64,000 bases of DNA, taken from assembly GCA_027704905.1 (NCBI GenBank), contig CM051001.1:24663390-24727389 (forward strand). Reading direction: 5' to 3'. A model generated the notes under the pieces. It did no database searches. It was not told the origin of the DNA and saw only the letters and a list, made by a program, of their open reading frames with translations. Within the stretch, counting starts at the first letter, position 1, and the number at the start of each line of letters is the position of its first letter. Of the stretch, positions 11,237 to 20,002 are shown one piece after another. Source of the stretch: Muraenolepis orangiensis. Lineage: Eukaryota; Chordata; Actinopteri; Gadiformes; Muraenolepididae. The position numbers and the translations under genes were made by a program.

Positions 11237-12057
11237 TGACTGTTCTAGGTTACCACAAACTTTAAATCAGCTTAATTGTGTTATTATTTTTATCTATTTG
11301 ATTCGATTTTTATTAGTATTAAAATGTGTGTTTAGTTTTTAAATGATTTATATTATTTTAACTGCTGTTGTATAAAAGGGCACCACAGGGATTGTGTGTG
11401 ACAATTTCGATGACACCCTGTTCATCCATCCTCTATCCAATTTAATTGAACATCCAATTATTTTCTGTGTGGAAGTGTCTGATCACCAGCCCCATGCTGG
11501 TTTGGAGGACATCACAGTTGAGGACTGCAGAGGGTGACTGCTACATGCAACAACGATTCTCCCTGCTGGGCCTTTAAAGGCAAGACATCAGGCGTGATGT
11601 TGATGAAGTGGCCTAAGGAGGGAGGAGAGACTGGAAGCCTGATGACACCCTAACATCTAATATGATGAATACTACAATAAACATGTTTTTCTCTCATATG
11701 TACAGTATGTCCAAATTGTTCAAATTGACACTACGTACAGAGTCTGTCTAGTTTTGATGCAAATTCTTCTGAATGTCAGGGTTGACGCAGCGGTCAGCAG
11801 ATGCTATGCATTTGGTAACAATGTTTTAAAGATCGACATTTATAAGTTGTGTTCTAGGTTTAGCACGGGTGGTTCAGCGTTATGATAAATGGTTGTTTTA
11901 CTCTTTTGGGAATTGCACTTACAGTATAGTACAGAGAATGAGGTTAGAGTTTCAAAAAATGCATCTAAGCGGTTGAGAAAACCTGTAATGCAAATGTGTG
12001 TTTGTGTATATAGTTATGAGTCTAAATGGAGATGATCACGTGTGTTAGTGTATGTGT
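11237..12057. other. No recognised feature
   Basis: AT-rich sequence after the LINE fragment; part of it may be the untranslated 3' end of that LINE. No gene seen. Confidence 0.45.
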
Positions 12058-12060
12058 GTG

Positions 12061-12116
<56 letters not shown>

Positions 12117-12143
12117 TGTGTGCGTGTGTTTGTGTGTGTGTGG
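12058..12143. repeat. (GTGC)n/(GT)n microsatellite
   Basis: A TGCG-unit tract of about 15 units flanked by GT repeats. Cys/Val- and His/Thr-rich reading frames over it are artefacts. Confidence 0.95.
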
Positions 12144-13956
12144 ATGCCAGCATATCCTTGCATCCAAGGGGGTATGTGCATGTTCTTCTTTGTAATGCCC
12201 TCATCATCTCCAAGGTCTGGAGGAGATGACACATGGGCCGGGTGCCAGAACCTGCCGCCACACGAAGAGGACACAACCGTAAAGTTCCCCTGAACTGCTT
12301 CAGAATAACTTTGCTACAGGCCCAGCCGTACTAAAGCCACAATGCCGCAGAAATGGCTCCCCATTGGACTATGATTTAACATGTCCTGTCCAAAATCTGA
12401 CCACTAGACCCGAAAGGTGTGACATTTGGTAATCTAGGAAATGATTAATGGAACGTACCCATTAGTTGGGCCATAACGTTAAAGCTGCAGGAAGACATCG
12501 GCTTGTTCTTCCACTAAAAGTGAACTGTACATCAACAAGGTTTGTCTCTCTGAAGGCCGATCTGAAGGCATTGCTTCCATTCCTGTGGTTTCAGCCAGTC
12601 TTGTTTTTTTTCAGCTTACGTCAGAAGAAGCTTTTAAGACTAGGTTGTTTAAATCAAATCAATAATGGTGACAGAATGGTAAACATCTGTGTTTTAACTT
12701 GGCTAAAAGCAGAGCAAACATTCCTGCACGTAAAGAAAGTCTTTGTCAGAGTGAAGTAGGACAAATTTGTTCCTCACTAGTTTTTCTCCATTGTTTATCG
12801 TTAGATTTTATGAAGATGCATAAGTTGTTAAATACAATATATGCTATTATTTCTCCACTTGCAAATACTGATATATATTTACCAAGGAATGTAGGAAAAA
12901 GTGTTTTGAAGTAAATATAAATGACAGCTAAATATAGCAAGCTAGTAAGCTAGCAAGTATTGTAGTTAAGATGGTTTTATAGGTCCACAAAAACATTCTC
13001 CAGTTTGTGCGTTATTGCACATTATAATAAAAAGGCAATACATTGTTGAGCCCATTTAACATGTTAGCATGGGTGGTTCCAGTTGGTTATATAACATATA
13101 ATATATAACAAAATAGGTTGTATATCAAATAATGGGTGAAGACCATTTGCTGTGGGATGGTTGAAGACACATCCTACATAGGATTTTACTCAATGTTATT
13201 GCGACACAGTATTATAATTGAATGCCATCAAAAAACGTTAAGCAAAGATTTCCAGACTTTTTGTTGCAGTTACACCCTTACTAACACGTTGCATTAGCAT
13301 GTATATTAATAAAAAATGTGAGAAAATTTGAATAATATAAATATTTAAATGTTTAACATAAGTTTAGGATATTAGTAATTAAGTAATTAACCTTAAGCAG
13401 ACAGGTATAACTGTTCACTAAGAAGTTAACAGCTTTTTTAGCTCTGTTAAAGGTTTATAAAATAGTCATCTAAATACCCAATAAAGCACTGAATGTGTGC
13501 AAGAAAACCCCCACTATATTTTTCACGCTGGCAAATGAAATTTAAGCAGCCAAAAAACTATTCATAGAGTAAACTTATACTTAGTGTCACAATTATAACA
13601 ATACAATTATTAACTGTAAAATAAATTTAAATTTTTTTTAAATTAATTATAATGAACAGCTAAAACATAATTGTAGCGTCAGCAGTGGAGGCAAACATTG
13701 TATTGCAATGCAATTAATATAATTATCCATTCAATAGCATGTGGGGATTTCAACAAAGCTTACCAGCACACATTTCACCACACTTCACAATGTGAAAGGA
13801 TAATAACTATCACCTTATGAAATCGACGGGATCCATATGGAGTAGGGGCCCTTCTATATGCTTCATTTGTGTCCCTGCAAGCCCAACATTCCTCCCTCCT
13901 GTCATTCCTCCCTCCTTCTCCTCCGGTGAACGCCGGACGTGGTGATGGATGTTCAA
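12144..13956. other. No recognised feature
   Basis: Very AT-rich, especially 12950-13740. Short reading frames (for example near 12466-12940) have no recognisable domains and no splice support. I see no repeat family. Confidence 0.45.
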
Positions 13957-14345
13957 ACATGTGACAGATTAAGTTAGGACCCAAATGCAGCACATGGACA
14001 CCAAGGACAGTTTGTGATATATAATACAATATCCACACAGACAAGGGGCAGGCAGAAACGTAGTCAAGACAGGCAGTAGATCGGGAACCAGTATGGCAGA
14101 CGAACCAGGCAGAGACAGGCATAGGTGTAGTCAGGGACAGGCAGTAGATTGGGAACCAGGCAGGGCAGATGAACCAGGAAGGGACAGGCAGCAGATCGGG
14201 AACCAGGCAGGGACAGGCGGAAGCGTAATCGGGGACAGGCAGAGGATCGGGAACAGGAATCAAAATTGGTAAATGCTGGAATGTCTACATACTCAGGAAC
14301 AATCTGGTCCAGTATGAGTGTGCGGGGTAGGAACGTTAATCGTGA
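13957..14345 (-). mobile_element. LTR-like repeat with internal GGCAGGNACAGG-type units
   Basis: On the minus strand this ends GTGCTGCATTTGGGTCC...TCTGTCACA. The same 3' module occurs at 42445-42790 and, more distantly, at 27366-27575 and 50904. Internally it has four or five imperfect units built on CCTGCCTGGTTCCCGATC and CTGCCTGTCCCTG. The layout (C-rich repeat block, then an A/T-rich signal, then the CTGCATTTGGGT block) looks like the R/U5 half of a fish LTR family. No internal coding region adjoins it, so it would be a solo or partial LTR. The class assignment is inference. Confidence 0.45.
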
Positions 14346-14599
14346 TGCGCTGCAGCTGCGGGAGAGAATTTATTGTATATAGATCTCCAAATATTTTAAT
14401 AGATGCACTGTAAAACCGAACAGTGAAAGTCTGTCAAATAATATGAGTTGTATGACCTCAAAAATGCATAAACATTATTTCACCACAAACGGTATGAGTT
14501 ATCTGAGCACATTTCAAACTTTAAGTGAACAATACTTAACTTCTTAATGAATATCAATGAATATCAGTACATTGTACTCAAATTATTTGACAGCAGCCT

Positions 14600-14735
14600 C
14601 GCGTGACGTCACGTACGTGCTGACGTCACGTACGTAATCTTCTCTTTCCAAAGTGAAGATCCGCCATTGCTTTTCCACCGCACTAACCCATGCTGCTGGG
14701 GAACAGAATATCGTACCGAAACCGGTAAGTTATTC
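14600..14735 (+). promoter_or_regulatory. Promoter-like segment: two CRE palindromes plus splice-donor consensus
   Basis: Two TGACGTCA cyclic-AMP response elements at 14604-14611 and 14621-14628 lie in a 17-bp direct repeat (tgacgtcacgtacgt). A CCGCCATTG (YY1-like) block follows near 14661, and a GTAAGT splice donor lies at 14725-14730. The arrangement resembles a CpG-type promoter with a short non-coding first exon. It lies just inside the left end of the CACTG element, so it may be the element's own promoter. No downstream coding exon was found. Confidence 0.4.
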
Positions 14736-14854
14736 TTTGATTTAGAACCTTATTTTGTCATTGTGTTTACCTTACTCATTAAATGCGTTTAGTGTTTCAG
14801 TTGTTGTTGTTTTAGTGTTAGTTTATGCATTTGTAGATTCAGCCAAAGCGACGC

Positions 14855-15260
14855 TACAGTCGTAATTCAAAGTAGCAACGGTAACTAAATAAAGGTAAAG
14901 GCTGCCCAGTGTGCCCTAACCCTAACCTAAAGCACACATCTAATCGTGTCGTAGGATAACATTAAATGTTGTGTAGGCTATATATGCTGTGGAGGCTATA
15001 TATGCTGTGTAGGCTATATATGTTGTGTAGGCTATATGTGTGGAGGCTATATATGCTGTGGAGGCTATATATGCTGTGTAGGCTATATATGTTGTGGAGG
15101 CTATATATGCTGTGGAGGCTATATATGTTGTGTAGGCTATATATGCCATTTAATGTTATCCTACGACACGATTAGATGTGTGCTTTAGGTTAGGGTTAGG
15201 GCACACTGGGCAGCCTTTACCTTTATTTAGTTACCGTTGCTACTTTGAATTAGGACTGTA
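14855..15260. repeat. Foldback palindrome: 114-bp arms around 18-bp tandem repeats
   Basis: The left arm 14855-14968 and right arm 15147-15260 are reverse complements with one visible mismatch (near 14861/15254). The 178-bp loop is about ten copies of an 18-bp unit, TGTGTAGGCTATATATGC, alternating with TGTGGAGGC variants. Each arm contains CCCTAACCCTAACC. Tyr/Leu-rich reading frames over the loop are repeat artefacts. Confidence 0.93.
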
Positions 15261-15669
15261 GGCTACTTTAATATGTTTATGTTGTGTTCTACAGTTCAAT
15301 AAAACGTACTACTTACGTACTTCTAAAACGTCTCTTTATTTAACAAGCGTAATGACGTGCTGCTCACTGCGTCGCTCTGGGGCACCGCAGCGCTCTGTCT
15401 GATACAGAGTTTATTTTTCTTGGCATCATCCATTTTATCTGTACTACTAAATAACTTTCGCTAAATTGCATGTTTTTATTTTTATTATTATTAGGCCTAC
15501 TTTTTTGGTGTTTTACCATGATCTTTGAAATGCGGGACATTGTTCAGTTCACGCGGGATGCGGGACAAACATTCAATTTTCGGGACTGTCCCGCGAAATG
15601 CGGGACTGGTCACCAGTGGCGGCTGGTGCATTTTTCACCAGGGGGGGGCTATACCATTTTACCAGCTAT

Positions 15670-16515
15670 ACCCCCCCCCCCCCCGTTGGACTTCACGATC
15701 GCGATCCCCCCCCCCGTTGGACTTCACGATCGCGATCCCCCCCCCCGTTGGACTTCACGATCGCGATCGCGACCCCCCCCCGTTGGACTTAACGATCGCG
15801 ACACCCCTCCCCCCCCCTCCGTTGGACTTCACGATCCCCCTCCGTTGGACTTCACGATCCCCCTCCCCCCTCCGTTGGACTTCACGATCGCGACCCCCCC
15901 CGTTGGACTTCACGATCGCGATCGCGACCCCCCCGTTGGACTTCCCGATCGCGACACCCCTCCCCCCCCCTCCGTTGGACTTCACGATCCCCTTCCGTTG
16001 GACTTCACGATCGCGATCGCGACCCCCCCCGTTGGACTTCCCGATCGCGACACCCCTCCCCCCCCCTCCGTTGGACTTCACGATCCCCCTCCCCCCCTCC
16101 GTTGGACTTCACGATCGCGACCCCCCCCCCGTTGGACTTCACGATCGCGATCGCGACCCCCCCCCCGTTGGACTTAACGATCGCGACACTCCTCCCCCCC
16201 CCCTCCGTTGGACTTCACGATCCCCCTCCCCCCCCTCCGTTGGACTTCACGATCGCGACACCCCTCCCCCCCCTCCGTTGGACTTCACGATCCCCCTCCG
16301 TTGGACTTCACGATCGCGATCCCCCCCCCCCCCCGTTGGACTTCACGATCGCGATCGCGACCCCCCCCGTTGGACTTAACGATCGCGACACCCCTCCCCC
16401 CCCCTCCGTTGGACTTCACGATCGCGACCCCCCCCCCCTCCGTTGGACTTCCCGATCGCGACACTCCTCCCCCCCCCTCCGTTGGACTTCACGATCGCGA
16501 CCCCCCCCTTGGACG
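15670..16515. repeat. C-rich minisatellite with GTTGGACTTCACGATCGCGA core
   Basis: About 30 imperfect units of roughly 20-40 bp. Each has a poly-C/CCCCTCC stretch and GTTGGACTT(C/A)ACGATC followed by zero to two further CGCGATC blocks. The units fall into at least three types (short CCCCCT type, CGATCGCGATC type, CGACACCCCTCC type) that recur in order, suggesting higher-order duplication. Pro/Arg/Ser-rich reading frames on both strands here are repeat artefacts. Confidence 0.93.
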
Positions 16516-16516
16516 T

Positions 16517-16621
16517 GTGTGCGTGTGTGCGTGTGTGTGTGTGTGTGTGTGTGCGTGTGCGTGTGCGTGTGCGTGTGCGTGTGCGTGTGCGTGTGCGTGT
16601 GCGTGTGTGTGTGTGTGTGTG
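16517..16621. repeat. (GTGTGC)n / (GT)n microsatellite
   Basis: A GT tract with regularly spaced GTGTGC units, adjoining the C-rich minisatellite inside the hAT element. Confidence 0.95.
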
Positions 16622-17546
16622 GGGTTGTTTATATCTTGAATCAGCAATTGGCTAAACTGCTACAGAGACCCGCCTCATCATACAAATGCGCCCTTAAAGC
16701 TGCAGTGTACTAGGCATATGTGTACTAGGAAAAGCAAATTATTTTAAAATCATATTTTACACATATTTCTGGGTGCATTCCATATTTTAAACACACACAT
16801 ATTGACAATTTATATATATATATTTTAATTTTGTTTGTGCGTGTGGTTTAGGGGGGGCGGCCCCCTATGGGCCAGCCGCCACTGGTGGTCACCCTACAGC
16901 AGACCTGGCAACACTGCGCGCTACTGTGTAAAGCGCTTCTATTTGGTCCCTGATGAGCGTTGAATCTCCTCTCATACTGTGGTTTTAAAAAAGATTGCAG
17001 CCTGTCTAACTTTTTTATCTCATCTCTTTTCAGTTTGGAACCAGACGAAACAAGCTGTTAAAGAAGAAAACAGTCAATGTGGTGTCTGTGTGTCCGTGTG
17101 TGTGACCAAGCAGTGATGATATTTAACAGTGTCGGATTATTTACAGAAATTGCCAGCATGCCCTTTTATGAATTTGGGCCCCTGCCCCTCTAAGATCCTC
17201 TGCACGTCCCTGCGGTGGACAGTTTATTTCCAAGTCCTATATATATATAGGATGTTTACTGCATTGTTCAAAATAATGTTAATCTTTTGCACTGTTGAAT
17301 CCATTGCACTGTTCATCTTAAGGCCCACCAAGCAAGGGCCACCTGCTTTGAAAATGTTTGATTGTTACTTAATAAAAGAGTAACTTGTGTTTCAATCATC
17401 TGTGTTAACCTGTTTTTAATGTTGACTTGAAGTTTGTGTTTTAGAGTAAAAGCTGCTTATTGTATCGAAGAAAGGGAGTTCCACCGCATCAGCCCAGTAT
17501 AGGCAGGTCCGGTGCATCACAGAAGCACGCAACGGTAAGAGGGACA

Positions 17547-17725
17547 GCACTGGTGCAGCTCTTACTGTAAATGCCTCTTTATTCAAAGTACAAACCAAGA
17601 CTAAAGTTTAGATGTATACAACATCTTCATCAGAGTCCTGGACTGAAGATGTATACATCAAAATTTGTCTTTTTACTTTGCACCTTCAATAAAAAGGCAT
17701 TTACAGTCATAAGTGCTCCAGTGCC
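17547..17725. repeat. Imperfect inverted repeat (about 90-bp arms)
   Basis: GCACTGGTGCAGCTCTTACTGTAAATGCCTC... on the left is mirrored by ...AGGCATTTACAGTCATAAGTGCTCCAGTGCC on the right. The arms meet around GTCCTGGACTGAAGATGTATACATC near 17634-17659. Arms are about 75-80% matched by eye. It would fold into a long hairpin. It lies in the right third of the CACTG element. Confidence 0.7.
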
Positions 17726-17852
17726 ATCCTTCTTATGTTGCTGATTATTGTATGTTAGTTTTGTGAACATGGTTAATTAAGTACAAAGCGTTATTGAACT
17801 TAAATGAACTTACAGATACATTTATTTTATGTTAAAGGTAACATACGTTTTA

Positions 17853-18228
17853 GAGTTGTCCATACTAGATTTCTATTAGTACTGTAAAAATAGAAATATT
17901 GAGTTTATTTAACTTAATTAAATGAGTACATGTAACAAACGGTTTAGAGTTGTCAATACTAGATTTTTATTAGTACTGTAACAATAGAAATATTGAGTTT
18001 ATTTAACTTAATAAAATGAGTACATGTAACAAACATTTTTGAGTTGTCAATACTAGATTTTTATTAGTACTGTAACAATAGAAATATTGAGTTTATTTAA
18101 CTTAATAAAATGAGTACATGTAACAAACATTTTTGAGTTGTCAATACTAGATTTTTATTAGTACTGTAAAAATAAAAATATTGAGTTTATTTAACTTAAT
18201 AAAATGAGTAAATGTAACTTAAAATTTT
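17853..18228. repeat. Four 94-bp tandem units
   Basis: The unit start GAGTTGTC recurs at 17853, 17947, 18041 and 18135, a period of exactly 94 bp. Each unit contains TACTAGATTTTTATTAGTAC and TTATTTAACTTAATAAAATG. Units 2 to 4 are nearly identical and unit 1 is most diverged. They form the right subterminal part of the CACTG element and may be transposase-binding repeats. Confidence 0.95.
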
Positions 18229-18287
18229 TGATGTAATCAGTTTCTATGAAAGTTTTGAGTTCTATTAACTTATCGGGTTTTACAGTG

Positions 18288-19528
18288 TGTAATAAAATAC
18301 AATTATTCTAACACCAAAATCTTAATTATACTATGTTTGTTTTAAATCAATTCATTGGTGAACAGTCATGTGACATGTGACGTGTGAAGTTAGACACGCC
18401 TCTATTTTGTGCACATATTGATTGGGCTCACTGTGTTTCTGTAGCTGTTTCTGTACCTGAGCAGTAATGGATATCCGGCGATTTTTAGAACGTCCAAGCA
18501 TATGTGGGACGCGTTTACTTTACTACAAAATCTGTTTATGTGTACACTAAATGTTTTAAAAGGGTACATGGAAAATGAAAGACTAACTGTTTAATTAAAT
18601 GTAATTGATAATTCACTTTTCAGACTTTAACTTGATGGGTGCCAGTGCGCTTCAGTTGTGTGTGGCGGTGCCCTCATGTGTGAAAGATCAATACCCCACT
18701 GATAAGTGGTCAGAAACTGATTTGATGCGCTGTGTTGTTTGGCTTTATGTCATCTTAAGGGTCTTCGTTACTGTATCGTAGTACGCCACGCCAAATAGCG
18801 ATGTTTCTTGTTTACCAGAAATTACGTCATTTCCATGCATGCGCAGTTTTACGGTAGGCAAAAGGTCCTTGATATTGGTATATTTTACATGGAAAGCTCG
18901 GCGTGCTCAACTGCTTAGCGCTATTTTGACGCTGAATACGTAAACAAAAACTATACTAACGTATTGTAGCGACGCGGTAATGCTTTTTTTTGTGTGTCAG
19001 TCAGCCGTCCCCTGTTTCTCAGCCAATCACAGAGCTGCGCAGTCGTGTGCGGGGCTGTGATTGGCTGAGCAGAGGGCGATGGCTTGCTGGTGTGTGACGT
19101 TGAACCGGTGATATTAGTGTGTTAATAAAGTTGGTCATTCAAAGTTGGTCATTGAAACCTGCGTGCAACATTCTGCTAATAACAAGTATCTCTCCATTGA
19201 CTGAAACCTGTCTAAAAGCTGTTGTGTGACATGATGCTCTACCAACAAGGTAAATAATTCATTTTTTTGGTTCGGCAGTTTGTTCAAATGTAGTTCTGGG
19301 TTCTTTATCTTGTTGGTTGAACATCCTGTCACAAAGCTGCTTTTAGGCATGTTTCAGTTTTTTGTTAGAAGTCAAAAATGACAAGGAGGCATCTTCCCGC
19401 AATGCAACGTAAATTGAGAGCGATCTATCCCCCCCCCCCCCCATTCAGTTAATTCCAAATATTAAAAAACCTAAATTAAATGCATAAATCAAAGGTTCAC
19501 TTAACCCTTTGTTTGAATGTGCTCCTAT

Positions 19529-19559
<31 letters not shown>

Positions 19560-19852
19560 TTCCTATAGTATTTATTTCAAGTTGTCAGTGCTACAGTAAT
19601 AGTGAGTTGTGGAAATGTCAATTAATAAATGCAACAGTGGGAGTATATATATTTTATTTATCAAAGGTAAGGCATGTTTGCAGGTAAGGACATGTGCCTA
19701 TAGTACAATGATATCAGATACTTTTGCACTTATAGCAATATAAATATTAAATCAACCTCAGAAATACTTGAAACAAATCAGTACAGTTACACGTGAATAA
19801 GTGACATGAATTATGTAGCATTTGCTTACGCAAATTTTATTGAGATTGTGTT
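18288..19852. other. No recognised gene; small repeats
   Basis: Unannotated sequence with a CpG-bearing patch around 18830-19110, a poly-C run at about 19429-19442 and a (TTTA)n tract at 19527-19561. A TGTAGCGACGCGG...AATAAAG stretch at 18965-19129 could be a solo LTR, but I cannot define both ends. Confidence 0.4.
19018..19069. promoter_or_regulatory. Perfect 15-bp inverted repeat with two opposed CCAAT boxes
   Basis: CTCAGCCAATCACAG (19018-19032) and CTGTGATTGGCTGAG (19055-19069) are exact reverse complements separated by a 22-bp GC-rich spacer. Each arm has the full NF-Y-type CCAATCA core. An NRF1-like GCATGCGCAG lies about 180 bp upstream. This suggests a promoter or a DNA-element terminus; no transcript can be assigned. 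Confidence 0.5.
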
Positions 19853-20002
19853 ATAATAATAATAATAAATTATATTTATAATGCACTTTTAATTTGCATG
19901 GGCAAAACTCAAAGTGCTACAGAGTAAAAATGGTTTAAATAAAACAGAATAAAAGCAGCGACGTTTACGCCGGCATGGCAACCAGTGGGGTTTTTTAAAA
20001 AT

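Larger units (their letters stand above)
15614..16884. mobile_element. Non-autonomous hAT-like element carrying a C-rich minisatellite
   Basis: The termini CAGTGGCGGCTGG and CCAGCCGCCACTG are perfect 13-bp inverted repeats. Flanks CTGGTCAC (15606-15613) and GTGGTCAC (16885-16892) are an 8-bp duplication with one mismatch and fit the hAT target pattern nTnnnnAn. Joining the flanks gives CGGGACTGGTCACCCTA, a plausible uninterrupted older repeat. No transposase is present; nearly all of the interior is minisatellite and GT repeat. Confidence 0.8.
14406..18287. mobile_element. DNA transposon with CACTG termini, non-autonomous, heavily nested
   Basis: The left end CACTGTAAAACCGA and right end TATCGGGTTTTACAGTG are inverted repeats flanked by TG on both sides, a possible 2-bp target duplication. 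The right subterminal region is built of four 94-bp units. CACTG ends recall the CACTA (EnSpm/CMC) superfamily, but no transposase is seen, so the superfamily is not settled. The 3.88-kb interval contains a CRE-containing promoter-like segment with a splice-donor consensus, a 114-bp-arm foldback, a complete hAT insertion and a second imperfect hairpin. It may be one composite element or several insertions between two related ends. Confidence 0.5.

Noticed and set aside
12466..12940. Frames of 64-97 codons in the AT-rich region
   Set aside because: No motif, overlapping on both strands, no splice or promoter support.
15470..16713. Pro/Arg-rich frames of up to 284 codons on the plus strand
   Set aside because: They translate the C-rich minisatellite in several frames; codon content follows the DNA repeat.
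18965..19145. Possible solo LTR (TGTAGCGACGCGG to AATAAAG)
   Set aside because: No second copy, no target-site duplication and no clear 3' end in the window.
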